From Actinospineispora eucalypti (lineage in GTDB: Bacteria > Actinomycetota > Actinomycetes > Mycobacteriales > Pseudonocardiaceae), in the NCBI GenBank assembly GCA_014208095.1, contig JACHMT010000005.1, positions 1,550,001 through 1,614,000 of the forward strand: a stretch of DNA of 64,000 nt. The letters run 5' to 3'. The first letter of the stretch is position 1. The number at the start of each line of letters is the position of its first letter. The position numbers were made by a program, and so were the translations under genes. The notes beneath the pieces are model-generated. The model worked only from the letters and a program-made list of their open reading frames with translations. It did no database searches and had not been told where the DNA came from. Shown here piece by piece: positions 43,896-53,123 of the stretch.

Positions 43896-44935
43896 CCGCG
43901 CCGCGGTCGGGGACCGCCGAGGTGGTGTCTGGGGCTCGGTGGCGCTCGCCGTTGGCTGGGCGGCGGTTCGACACCACGGTCGCAGTCCGGGCCGAGGAGG
44001 CGACGGCGATCCAGGAGCTGGGCGTGGACAACCTGCGCCGGCTTCAGCGCCACGATGCGTCCGCACCGGGCTGGCGTGTGATCCGGCGGCTGCTGCGCCC
44101 GATCGACACGGTCAATGCTGGTCTGGACTCACCGCCGACCCCGCATCGGCGACGCGCCATGCTGGACGTGGTCGCCGTGCTGCTGGTGCGTTCCGCCGAG
44201 CTCGGCAGGGCTTTCTGGGGCTGGACCACCGAGGAGTGGGTCTACCTGCTGGGTCGCGACCAGCCGGAGTTCTGCCGCCACGCGCCAGCCTGGGCCGGCG
44301 ACGAGGTCCGGCCCTACCTCGCGGCCCACGCCTATCTTCTGGGCTCCTTCAACGGGTTCCACGCGATGGCCGGCTTCCACCGGCTCAGGCTGTCCTGGCG
44401 GATCTTCGGGCAAGACGGCGTGAACAGCGAGATCGCGCGGGTCCGTGCAATCCTGGCGCGGTGGGGCTACCAGCTTGGGCGCGATGACGACCAGTTACTG
44501 CCGAATGTGGTCTGCCAGCTGTTCCTGTTCAACCGCAGCCCGCACCTGGAGGACCTGAGCACTGAGCTGTTCGACCGGTTCCGCGGCGACCGGCTGTTGC
44601 AAGGCGCGCGGTTGAACACCCTCTACGCGACGCAGCGGGCCGTGGCCGAGTTGGGGTTCTGCGACCCGCCCCGGCCGCGCACCGGCGACCACTCCACCAA
44701 GGCGACCGGCGGCGCCCCGGCTTGGGAGCAGTGGGTGAACCAGTGGCACGAGACCTCGACGCTGACACACCGCACCCGCGGCCAGACCCGCTCCAACCTG
44801 CTCAGGGTCGGCCGTTGGCTCGCGGCCGAGCGCCCCCAGGACGCTGATCCATCCGACTGGACCCGCAAGAACAACACATCAACAAGATCAGGAACGCACC
44901 AGCGTCACGGTCACAGAGCCTGCCGGATCACCTGA
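43892..44935 (+). pseudogene. Second tyrosine recombinase (TnpB-like), truncated
   Basis: From GTG 43892 it encodes the N-terminal region of the large partner recombinase (FDTTVAVRAEEATAIQELGV, FWGWTTEEWVYLLGRDQPE, WHETSTLTHRTRGQTRSNLL). After DPSDWTRK at about 44865 the reading becomes low-complexity and stops, with no catalytic domain. These partners are normally about 600-700 residues, so more than a third is lost. The transposon is therefore inactive. Confidence 0.8.
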
Positions 44936-45714
44936 ACGTGACACGCCGGCAGCGACCACCGTTTCTGTGCCAGAGCCGATCTCTTGACAGGCCCGTCCTC
45001 CCGGGACGGTACTGGCACTGGTTGCTCTCAGCATCGCCTGCCGATATCTGTGCGGCGGCGATCCTCAGCCACCGCAACGCTGATCTTGTCGCCGCTCGTG
45101 CCCGGTCGAGACCTGGCGCTTACCGCGCACATACGTCGACGAAATCAGCGCGCGCCTTGCCCGCTTGCTGGCTGACCCACCGGTCTCGCAACCAGTCCGG
45201 CCACGAGTCCAGTACAGCGGCGCAATAAAGCGACGCCGAGTCACTACCGGGGTGGGCGCGAAGCTCGCAACGCACGGCAAGCTCGGCAGCGCAGTCCTCG
45301 GCCGGCCGAACGGCACAGGCGCCAACCCGCCGGCCAACCGCCACGCATCAAGCGATCCGACAAGCAGGTCCCGCAATCCGCGGTCACCACCCGCGCCGTG
45401 TACCACCTCGACCGCCAACCGCACCGCTCTCGCGGCTGAGCGGCGGCGAGAACGCCTCAACCGCCATCCAGCTATCCCACCTCGAGAAACCGTGCGGGCG
45501 GCCGCGGACGCCTCAACGTGCAGCCGGTCCACCACGCCAGCACCGGCCAGAGGCAGCGCCGCACGGCTCGCGGAAACTGCCACGACGCGCGCGGTCTGCG
45601 CGGCGTCTGTCACCGGCACAGAAGCCAACCACGGGGCCAGGGGCATCAGCGCCGGACGCTGTTCCCTGGCCCGCTATGGCGAGATCGCGCTGACATCGGT
45701 GCTGACCGCCCACC
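44936..45714. other. Region of remnants before an IS3 element
   Basis: No intact gene is supported. On the minus strand 45120-45344 a frame reads DSASLYCAAVLDSWPDWLRD, protein-like but unrecognised. At the right end (about 45675-45714, plus strand) the sequence reads ARYGEIALTSVLTAH, the lead-in of a PucR-type regulator whose end is found at 47053 beyond the IS. Confidence 0.4.
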
Positions 45715-45784
45715 TGAGCTTCCCTCGGTTCTCCGGAGACTTCCGAACCAGGTTTGATCATGCAAACCGTGGAAGGAAGTCATC

Positions 45785-46114
45785 GTGTCCGCACCGAAGA
45801 AGTATCCCGATGAGCTGCGCGAACGTGCGGTGAGGTTGTATCGGGAGGCCGACCCGAAGCCGGTCAAGCGGTGGTTGGCCGAGCAGTTGGGTATCCATCC
45901 GGAGGCGTTGCGGAGCTGGATCCGCCAGGATGAGGCCGATCGCGGTGAGTGTGCTGATCAGCCGAGCACCCAGATGCTCGAGGAGAACCGGCGGCTGCGC
46001 CGGGAGAACGCCGAGCTCAAGCGGGCCAACGAGGTGTTGCGGGCGGCCAGCGCTTATTCGCGGCCGAGATCGGCCCGACCCGGAGGTGGTCATGAGCTTC
46101 ATCGACGCCCATGA
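45785..46114 (+). pseudogene. IS3 OrfA, frameshifted near its end
   Basis: GTG 45785 with GGAAGGAAG upstream starts SAPKKYPDELRERAVRLYRE, the HTH, WIRQDEADRG and the leucine zipper RRLRRENAELKRANEVLRAA. After ASAY the frame reads SRPRSARP instead of the family FAAEIGPTRR, because one T seems missing at about 46057. The corrected frame would end in TGA overlapping the OrfB ATG at 46092. Confidence 0.8.
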
Positions 46115-47022
46115 CTTCCCGGTCGGTCTCGTGCCGCGGGTCCTGTGCATCCCGTCGTCGACCTACTACGGCTGGCGGGCGCGCCAGGCTCGGCCCAGTG
46201 AGTGGGCGCGCGGCGACGCGGAGCTACTGGAGCGGATCCAGGCCATTCGGGCGTCGCACGAGTTCGCGGCCACCTACGGCTCACCGAGGATGTGGCTGGA
46301 GCTGCGACGCCAGGGCGTACGGTGTGGGCGCAAGCGCGTCGAGCGGATCATGCGTGAGCACAACCTGCGCGGCGCGTACCTGCGCAAGGGCTGGAAGGGC
46401 GGCTCTACCCGGTCCGACCCGCGTCACACCGCCGCTCCGGACCTGGTCAACCGCGAGTTCGCCACCGAGGGGCCGAACCGGCTGTGGGTGGCTGACCTGA
46501 CCCGGATCATGACCGGTGAGGGTGTGTTGTGGCTGGCCTCGGTGCGCGATGCGTTCTCCAACCGGGTCGTCGGCTGGGCCACCGCGGCCCGCGCGGACAC
46601 CGACCTGGTGCTCACCGCGCTGGAGTACGGGCTGTGGTCGCGCGACGTGCGCGCCGGTCAGCTCGTGCATCACTCGGACAAGGGCCCAGTACACCGCGAT
46701 CCGGTTCACCCAGCGCCTGGCCGACGCTGGGATCGCGCCGTCCACCGGCAGCGTCGGAGACAGCTACGACAACGCGCTCGCCGAGAACCTGTGGTCCACG
46801 ATCAAGATCGAGCTGCTGTACTGGCCTGGTACCAGCTTCGCCACCCGGGCCGAAGCCGAAGCAGCGCTGTTCCGCTACATCGACGGCTGGTACAACCCCC
46901 GCCGCATCCAGCGAGGGCTCAGCGGGCTCTCACCCGACGAGTACGAGCAGGCCCACCACACCCTCCACCAGCAACCGGCCCAGCCGGCTACCCTCCAACC
47001 CGAGCCGGCCAATCACAGATAA
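46092..47022 (+). pseudogene. IS3 OrfB (DDE transposase), frameshifted
   Basis: ATG 46092 opens SFIDAHDFPVGLVPRVLCI, the HTH_21 segment, LWVADLTRIMTGEG with the first aspartate and LVHHSDKG. At about 46683 one base is missing: the frame then reads nonsense while the next frame continues QYTAIRFTQRLADAG, GDSYDNALAENLWSTIKIE and YNPRRIQRGLSGLSP to TAA 47022. The motifs are complete, so only the frame is lost. Confidence 0.85.
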
Positions 47023-47052
47023 ACAAGTCTCCGGCAAACAGGGGGAACCTCA

Positions 47053-47315
47053 ACCCCGTCCGCGCACTGCGCATGAAGCGTTGGCACCTCGGCGGGCTGG
47101 ACGCCGACACCCCGACCGCGGGCCGCCTGCGCGACACCCTGCGCGTTCTGCTCGAGGTCCACCTGAACCAGCGCGAGGCCGCCCGCCAGCTCGGCGTGCA
47201 CCCGCACACCATCGCCTACCGCCTGCGGCAGATCGAGGCCCAGCTCGGCTACCCGGTCAGCGAACGGGCGGCCGCGCTGCACGCCGCGCTGCTGGTGCGG
47301 GACGTCCTGGGCTGA
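47053..47315 (+). pseudogene. PucR-type regulator, C-terminal HTH fragment
   Basis: Encodes VRALRMKRWHLGGLDADTPT, LLEVHLNQREAARQLGVHPH and TIAYRLRQIEAQLG, the HTH_30 domain that ends PucR/CdaR-type regulators, then stops at 47315. Removing the IS3 element and one ACC copy joins it in frame with ARYGEIALTSVLTAH at 45675-45714. The rest of the gene upstream is not recognisable. Confidence 0.8.
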
Positions 47316-47384
47316 CCCGCCTCCCACCCCGGCTGCGGCCGGCGGTGCTGTCCGCCGAGTGGGTCCTCCAGGGTGGGCGCAAGG

Positions 47385-48401
47385 TCAGCGACGCAGCGTC
47401 TGGGCGGGTGGCTCACCGAACCTCGCCCGATAGAGGGAGGCGAAATGGCCATGGTGGGTGAAGCCCCAGCGGGCAGCGATCTCGGTGACCGTGGTGGCCC
47501 GCGGGTCGGCGTCGAGCAGCTCGGCGTGGATCCTGTTGAGCCGGACCTGACGCAGGTGGCGCATCGGAGAGATGCCCGTGGCCCGGGTGAACGCGGACTG
47601 AAGCGCGCGCACACTCACGTGCACGGCCTGGGCGAGCTCGCCGACCGTCCAGGGATGTTCGGGCCGTTCCTCGAGCAGCGCGGTAGCCTCACGCACCGCG
47701 CGGGGTGACGCGATGGGGGCGGGTTTGTCCAGCTCAGCGGTGTAGTTGTGCCGCTGAGCCAACAGCAGGTTGTCCACCAGCAGGTTCTCCAGCGTGCGGG
47801 TGGTCAACGGGTGCGGCGAGCGGCCCTCGCGCCGTTCCGCCTCGTTGAGCACCAGCCGCAGCGCGTCCAGCCAGCCCCGAGCGGTCGGCGCGGTCAAGTT
47901 CATCTCCGGGGCGAAGGTGACCGGTTCGGTAATGCGCCGGTCCAGGTGCCGTTCCAGCTCGCGGTCGAGGCTCGCCTGCGGCAGCAGCACGGCGACCTGA
48001 CAGCTACCGCCGCTCCACAACAGCTCACCGGCGGCGCCCGGGCCCAGCACAGCCGCCACCGAAGGAGTGGACCGCACCACGTGCCGCTGCACCCGCCAGA
48101 TCGCGCCGCCGGTCAGCGGGAGGGTGACGTGGTAATACGGGGTCGCTCCGCTGAGGATCTGGGTGTCCGAGCCGAAACGCAGATAGCCGGTGGTCAGCTC
48201 CCCGATTCCCACCGCGTTCATGTGCAGCTCGAAGTCGTCGCCGGGCGTGGCCACGCGCAGCTGCAGCGGGAGGCGGGGCAGCACCCGTTGCAGCACATCG
48301 GTGGCAAGGGCGATGTCATCCGTGCGGGCCACCGGGTAGGCGGCGAGTAGCTCATCGGTTACGCCGGGGTGCACCGCCAATGCCGCCTCCTGCCCTCTCA
48401 T
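47385..48401 (-). CDS. AraC-family transcriptional regulator
   Basis: A 338-residue protein. The N-terminal two thirds resemble the AraC-binding-like domain 2 (GELTTGYLRFGSDTQI, YHVTLPLTGGAIWRVQ), and the C-terminal 100 residues are the double HTH: WTVGELAQAVHVSVRALQSA and TEIAARWGFTHHGHFASLYR. Such regulators often control oxygenase or catabolic genes in actinomycetes. ATG at 48401 fits the domain start; the frame runs open to 48938. It diverges from the MCE gene across 210 bp. Confidence 0.9.
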   Translation of the reverse strand: MRGQEAALAVHPGVTDELLAAYPVARTDDIALATDVLQRVLPRLPLQLRVATPGDDFELHMNAVGIGELTTGYLRFGSDTQILSGATPYYHVTLPLTGGAIWRVQRHVVRSTPSVAAVLGPGAAGELLWSGGSCQVAVLLPQASLDRELERHLDRRITEPVTFAPEMNLTAPTARGWLDALRLVLNEAERREGRSPHPLTTRTLENLLVDNLLLAQRHNYTAELDKPAPIASPRAVREATALLEERPEHPWTVGELAQAVHVSVRALQSAFTRATGISPMRHLRQVRLNRIHAELLDADPRATTVTEIAARWGFTHHGHFASLYRARFGEPPAQTLRR

Positions 48402-48611
48402 CGGGATAGCCGGGACCGTTCGCCTTCGGACGTTATGCCATCGGAATTCGATCACTGCCGGCAGCCGGGGGACCGCCGGAGAGTGCGCGAACGTGACGGC
48501 GGGCGGCGCTTTTCGGATCGATGGACGGGTGCGCCGCCGGGTTGGCTGTCGGAGCCGGCGGCGCATCGACCGTCGGCGTCGGTTTGGCAAGTGGAAAGAG
48601 GTTGACCCGAC

Positions 48612-49889
48612 ATGCCCGTGAGCCCTCGGCGTGGCCGCCTGGCGCTGACCGTCCAGCGGGTCCGCACCGAACCGGGGCTGCTCCGCAACGCCGTGGTGGT
48701 GCTCGCGCTCATCGTCATCGCCGGTGTCGTCGGCGGGATCATCCTGGGCAATCAGCGGTTTGTGCCGCCGTGGAGCGACCGGCTGGTGATCAGCGCGGAA
48801 TTCCCCGCCACCCCGGGCATCAGCCCGGCCAACGGGCAGGAGGTGCGCATCGCCGGAGTCAACGTCGGCGACATCACCGACGCCGAGGTGACCCGGCAAG
48901 GCAAGGTGCGGCTCACCCTTTCGGTGGAGCATGGGCACCGGCTATACGAGAACGCCAGCCTGCTGCTGCGTCCGAAGAGCCCGCTCAACGAGATGTACGT
49001 GGCGATCAGCCCGGGCGGCCCGCCGGCGCGGGAGGTCGGCGCGAATCACGTCTTCCCGATCGAGTCGACGGAGCGACCGATTCAGGTGGACGAGGTGCTG
49101 CGGCACCTGGACGACAACGCGCAGCGGATGCTCACCTCGCTGCTCGCCGAGTCAGACACCGCACTCACCAGTGCACGCACCGCGCTGCCCGGCGGCCTCG
49201 ACGCCACCCGGCAGGTGGCCAATGACCTGCGGCCAGTCGCCGAACAGCTGGCCCGACGCAAGGAACTGATCCGCCGGCTGGTCACCTCGGTCGGGCAGAT
49301 CGCGCACGCGGTCGGCGGGGACGACCAGCGGCTGCGCACACTGGTCGCCAGCCTGCAGACCACGCTGCGCACCTTCGGCGGCCGCGCCCCGCAGGTGGAC
49401 CAGACGCTGGCCGAGCTGCCCGGCCTGGTGGACCAGTTGCGCCACTCCACGAACAAGGTGCGGAACCTGTCCGACCAGCTCGACTCCACACTGCGCAACC
49501 TGGCACGCGCCTCGGACGCGTTCCCCACCGCGATGCGGGAGCTGCGCGGCACCACCGACCGGCTGGACACCGTCGTGGACACCGCCGATCCATTCCTGGA
49601 CGCCGCCAAGCCGGTGCTGGCCGACCTGCGGCCGTTCGCGGCTCACCTGGACGAGGCGTTGCCCGAACTGCGGGCCGCGACCAAGCCTCTGGACCCGGTA
49701 ACCGACGCGTTGCTGCCCTACCTGCCAGACGTCGCCGCGTTCACCGTGCAGACCCGATCTCTGTTGAGCTTGCAGGACGCCAACTCAGGCATCCTGCGTG
49801 CCGCCGTCCCGATCAGCTCGCACTTCCCGCCCCCCACCCTCGGCCCGAACAACGGGATCAAGCCGATCACTGTGCCGGGCGCTCGATAG
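48612..49889 (+). CDS. MCE-family (MlaD-like) cell-envelope lipid transport protein
   Basis: A 425-residue protein with one N-terminal membrane helix (about residues 25-46), an MCE domain (VISAEFPATPGISPANGQEV, RIAGVNVGDITDAE, PLNEMYVAISPGG) and a long helical, coiled-coil-rich tail. In actinomycetes MCE proteins form hexameric lipid-transfer conduits and normally occur as six genes behind YrbE permeases. Here it stands alone, followed at once by gene fragments, so it may be the remnant of a larger mce operon or a solitary type. ATG 48612 follows AAAGAGGTTG. Confidence 0.88.
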   Translation: MPVSPRRGRLALTVQRVRTEPGLLRNAVVVLALIVIAGVVGGIILGNQRFVPPWSDRLVISAEFPATPGISPANGQEVRIAGVNVGDITDAEVTRQGKVRLTLSVEHGHRLYENASLLLRPKSPLNEMYVAISPGGPPAREVGANHVFPIESTERPIQVDEVLRHLDDNAQRMLTSLLAESDTALTSARTALPGGLDATRQVANDLRPVAEQLARRKELIRRLVTSVGQIAHAVGGDDQRLRTLVASLQTTLRTFGGRAPQVDQTLAELPGLVDQLRHSTNKVRNLSDQLDSTLRNLARASDAFPTAMRELRGTTDRLDTVVDTADPFLDAAKPVLADLRPFAAHLDEALPELRAATKPLDPVTDALLPYLPDVAAFTVQTRSLLSLQDANSGILRAAVPISSHFPPPTLGPNNGIKPITVPGAR

Positions 49890-50085
49890 GTGCACGGGCT
49901 AGATCACTCTGGTCCAGCGACTCCGGCAGCACCTGCCCGCCGTCGACGATCAACGCCTGGCCGGTCACGAACGAGGCCTCCGCGCTGGCCAGGTAGACCG
50001 CCGCGTGACCAATGTCGTCCACGGTCCCCAGCCGACCGCCCGGGATCGTGCGCTCCATGCTCTGGCGGGCGTCGCCCATCAGGCA
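49867..50085 (-). pseudogene. Short-chain dehydrogenase C-terminal fragment
   Basis: Minus strand reads GGRLGTVDDIGHAAVYLASA and EASFVTGQALIVDGGQ, the C-terminal signature of SDR enzymes, preceded by MGDARQSMERTIP. The Rossmann fold and catalytic YxxxK are absent. It meets the oppositely oriented amidohydrolase fragment near 50090 and its 3' end overlaps the MCE stop by 23 bp. Confidence 0.75.
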
Positions 50086-50104
50086 CAAGCTCGCCGGTCC
50101 GACC

Positions 50105-50326
50105 ATCAGCCGTGCCGAGATGCTGGCCACCTGGACCCGCAACGGGGTCGCCCTGCTGGGCTGGGAGGACATCGGCAGCCTGACACCCGGCTACCACGCC
50201 GACGTCACGATCGTGGACCGCAACCCGGCCACCGGTGGGCTGGATGCGCTCGAAGAGACGCAGGTGCCGCGGACGATCCTCGGTGGACGAGCGGTCTACG
50301 ACAACGGTGCGGTGAAAGAAGCCTGA
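50105..50326 (+). pseudogene. Amidohydrolase C-terminal fragment
   Basis: Plus strand reads RNGVALLGWEDIGSLTPGYH, ADVTIVDRNP and VPRTILGGRAVYDNG, the end of the amidohydrolase (metal-dependent hydrolase) family composite beta domain. The metal-binding barrel is missing. It adjoins the SDR fragment head to head, so a deletion has fused two gene ends. Confidence 0.75.
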
Positions 50327-50503
50327 CTCAGGCGCCCGGCCAAGGGAGCGCGACCGGCCAGGCTGCCCAGCCGATCATCGTGCTGGGGCAGCTCCCGGCG
50401 TCGGGTATGCGCGGCAAGTCACCACGGTGAGAATCCAGACCGGCGCTGATGGAGTCAGCGCCGGCCCATCCGGTCGGAACTTGGCGTTTGCGAGTCGAGC
50501 GGC

Positions 50504-50809
50504 CTAGCGGCGATCGTCCCGGCCGTCGTCCGAGGTGGTGTGTTTGCTGAGCAGGCGGTGGATCTCGTGGAGGGTCAACCCGCGTTGATAGGGCAGGAGC
50601 GTTCTGCTGCGCCACACGCCACCGGGGGCCTCGTCCACGCGCACCAGGATGTACTTGCCGTAATTCATCGTTCGGAGATTGCGCCGTCGGCTTCTGCGCA
50701 GCTCCCAGCCGTGGCGTCGAGCCATCCGACGCACGCGGTCTTCGTAGGCCTGGTAGTCGGTCTCGGTCATGGCGTTGATTCGCTCAGGGGTAGGGACGTC
50801 AACGTCCAT
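50504..50809 (-). CDS. Small conserved actinobacterial protein of unknown function
   Basis: A 101-residue basic protein: TETDYQAYEDRVRRMARRHG, ELRRSRRRNLRTMNYGKYIL, LTLHEIHRLLSKH. Proteins with this MTETxYQAYEDRLRRMA opening are widespread and unnamed in actinomycetes. The real start may be the internal ATG at 50770. No ribosome-binding site is strong for either. It stands alone, directly left of an IS982 element. Confidence 0.6.
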   Translation of the reverse strand: MDVDVPTPERINAMTETDYQAYEDRVRRMARRHGWELRRSRRRNLRTMNYGKYILVRVDEAPGGVWRSRTLLPYQRGLTLHEIHRLLSKHTTSDDGRDDRR

Positions 50810-50878
50810 GGCCGAAACGGTACTCAGAACAACGCTGCCCGTGAGGCCGCGAAAGGCGGGCGATTCGGCTGCTCACGT

Positions 50879-51875
50879 ACTAGATGATCGATTCCGTGAA
50901 GGTGGCGTGTCGATCAGCCTGGGCATGGGAGGAGGGCGGCCATGATCGACTGTGACGAACGACCTGGACGCCCTCCTTACCGCACTGTATGTGGAGATCG
51001 ACGATCATGTGGTGCCGGCTCGCCGGGGTCGGGGACGACGTCCCCGCCTCAGCGACGCCGAGTTGTTGACCCTGGCCGCGGCACAGGTGTTGCTCGGGGT
51101 CGACACCGAAGCGCGGTGGATCCGGTTTGCCTACTGCCGTCTCGGTCACCTGTTTCGGTATCTGCCCAAGCAGCCCGGCTATCACAAGCGTCTGGTCGCG
51201 GCGGCGCCGTTGCTGGCCGTGGCGATCAGCCATCTGGCCAAGGTCAGCCCGTCGTGGTGTGACGATCTGCGCTTGATCGACGCCACACCGCTGCCGTGCG
51301 GTACCTCGCGAGAGACCGCGAAACGCTCGGACCTGACCGGATACGCCGGCTACGGCTACTGCGCCGCGCACTCCCGGTTCTACTGGGGATTCAAGCTCTA
51401 CCTGCTCGCGGCCCCGGACGGGATGCCGATCGCCTGGTGTCTGGCCGACCCCAAGACCGGGGAACGCGAGGTGTGCTTGGACCTGTTGACCATCGCCCGC
51501 GAGACCGGTCGCCTGCGCGCGGCCACCACCATCTTGGCCGACAAGGGACTGGCCAGCCGCGAGATCGAAGGCCAGATCGCCGCGCTGGGCGTCATCATGC
51601 TCCGCCCGGACCGGCGCGACGAACGCGTCCGACACGGCAACCTGGGCGGGGTCCGACAGTGGATCGAGTCGGTCTTCGACACGCTGAAAGGCCAACTCGG
51701 GCTCGAACGACACGGCGGCCGCACCTGCCAGGGTGTCGGTACCCGTGTCGCTCAACGCCTGTTCGCCCTGGCCGCGGCGATATGGCACAACTGGGCCACC
51801 AACGCCCCCATCAAGCGCAGTCTCACCGCCTACGACCACTGACACGCACCAACATCACGGAATCGATCATCTAGT
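50879..51875. mobile_element. IS982-family insertion sequence
   Basis: Inverted ends ACTAGATGATCGATTCCGTG at 50879 and at 51875 on the other strand match for 21 bases and mostly beyond. CTAG at both edges may be part of the ends or a target duplication, since it is its own complement. About 1.0 kb with one transposase gene. Confidence 0.88.
50952..51842 (+). CDS. IS982-family transposase
   Basis: A 296-residue DDE transposase with the IS982 pattern: the N-terminal RGRGRRPRLSDAELLTLAAA, DDLRLIDATPLPCG carrying the first aspartate, LADKGLASREIEG with the second and GVRQWIESVFDTLKGQLGLE with the glutamate. GTG start at 50952. Full length and probably active. Confidence 0.9.
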   Translation: MTNDLDALLTALYVEIDDHVVPARRGRGRRPRLSDAELLTLAAAQVLLGVDTEARWIRFAYCRLGHLFRYLPKQPGYHKRLVAAAPLLAVAISHLAKVSPSWCDDLRLIDATPLPCGTSRETAKRSDLTGYAGYGYCAAHSRFYWGFKLYLLAAPDGMPIAWCLADPKTGEREVCLDLLTIARETGRLRAATTILADKGLASREIEGQIAALGVIMLRPDRRDERVRHGNLGGVRQWIESVFDTLKGQLGLERHGGRTCQGVGTRVAQRLFALAAAIWHNWATNAPIKRSLTAYDH

Positions 51876-52440
51876 CGGCGTAGGTGGTGAACGCGAGTGG
51901 TGAGCAGGCGGGCAAGTCCCAGCGGCTCTCGGCGAGCAGCGCGGCGGCGACCGCCTGTTGGGCGCCAAAGGCGCGCCGACCGAGCAAGGCGGGCGCCGCG
52001 TCCAGCGAGGTCAACAAGCGTCGCGCGTGGCGGTGTCCGGGCGCGTCGTCTCGGCACGGAAGGATCTCGCCGATCCGCCCGACCATGCTGATCAGCGCCT
52101 TCGGTTGCGCGGGTTCGCCGGTTGCCTCATAGCCCAGATGCACGGCCTCGGCGATGGTGACCCGCGCGTCCGCCAGTACATGCCGCCGCAGCGTTGCTAT
52201 GACGTCGGTGTCGGCCCCATCTGGTGTGCCGCCTGGCAGTCGGTAGATCCCGTCGCCGTGATCGTGCAGCAACACCCGGCCCGCGTAGTCGACCAACCAG
52301 CCATCAACCCGCACCACCGGCATCCCCGGCGGTACCGGTCCCGCCCGCCAACCAACGTCGTCCCCCTCGATCACGCAAGCGACGATAGACGGCTCGCCAC
52401 TCCTGTCCGCGAGAACAAGCCGGTCGCGGTGCCGACCCAT
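51871..52440 (-). CDS. NUDIX-like protein with a degenerate Nudix box
   Basis: About 189 residues. The core reads WLVDYAGRVLLHDHGDGIYR and LPGGTPDGADTDVIATLRRH, which follows the NUDIX beta-strand and GG pattern, but the box lacks the glutamates of GX5EX7REUXEE, so hydrolase activity is doubtful. The start is uncertain: ATG 52440 or GTG 52452 are options and the frame opens at 52548. Its stop lies inside the right end of the IS982 element without changing the frame. Confidence 0.5.
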   Translation of the reverse strand: MGRHRDRLVLADRSGEPSIVACVIEGDDVGWRAGPVPPGMPVVRVDGWLVDYAGRVLLHDHGDGIYRLPGGTPDGADTDVIATLRRHVLADARVTIAEAVHLGYEATGEPAQPKALISMVGRIGEILPCRDDAPGHRHARRLLTSLDAAPALLGRRAFGAQQAVAAALLAESRWDLPACSPLAFTTYAD

Positions 52441-52548
52441 CCGAGTGTTCACGATTGAGCACCGCGGCTCCGCAACATCCGTCAACAGATCAACGGCCAG
52501 AAGCACAAACGGACATCTCAGCCACCGCCCGGAGATGTTTCGTCGCAC

Positions 52549-53123
52549 GTCCCTCGAATGGGCGGTGGGTGCTGTCTGTACCCTGCCCCGCGCCGCGGAT
52601 GCGCGGTGGCCGAAGGGGGTCGTCGCCTAGGGAACTGTCCCCCGACCCCCAGGCGGCGACCCCATTCGGTGCAACCAGCGCTGTTACGCCGGTTGTGACG
52701 ATCTAAGCAGCAGCTCACCGACAACTCGATACTTAACGGAATTTCAAACAAGGTGTTGCGCGTTCGGGTGATAGCTCGGCCGGGTTGGCCGCCAAGGCGC
52801 GGCCCGAGACGGCGGGTCCCGGTGTGGATATCGTGTCCAGGCGGAGCTGGGCGTGCACCGCGGTGGCGACCTGGTCGGGTGGGTTTCGGGTGAGGTTGAC
52901 CGCGTTGAGGGCGCCCGATGAGCGCTAGCCACTCTCGCCCATCGACCCGCTCGTGTGGGGTGCGTTGACGGTGGTGTTCGTCGACTCGATGACCTCCGAT
53001 TTGGGGGCGCCGAGCTGGTTGAGATGTGAAGAGGCCTGGATGCGGGTTCCTCGCGTGTGCCTTCCCGCCTCGTCACCGGGTCCGACCCATCCGGCCGGCA
53101 GTTTGCGAGTGGTCCCTGGTCGG
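52549..53123. other. Gap with an unrecognised coding remnant
   Basis: From about 52906 down to 52738 the minus strand reads ALNAVNLTRNPPDQVATAVH and ELSPERATPCLKFR before a TAA stop, with protein-like composition. It looks like the last 55 residues of a lost gene. The remainder holds nothing recognisable. Confidence 0.35.

Larger units (their letters stand above)
45715..47052. mobile_element. IS3-family element with inverted ends and ACC target duplication
   Basis: The left end starts TGAGCTTCCC at 45715 and the right end, on the other strand, starts TGAGGTTCCC at 47052; both continue to CCGGAGACTT, with about 23 of 29 bases matching. ACC flanks both sides (45712-45714 and 47053-47055). 1338 bp. 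Both transposase frames are broken. Confidence 0.85.

Noticed and set aside
45065..45646. Minus-strand frame of 193 codons before the IS3
   Set aside because: Composition is alanine/arginine-rich shadow-like, it has no ribosome-binding site and no known family; only a short piece in another frame looks protein-like.
50880..51845. Minus-strand frame of 321 codons opposite the IS982 transposase
   Set aside because: Shadow frame with no recognisable family; the plus strand has the DDE motifs and inverted ends flank it.
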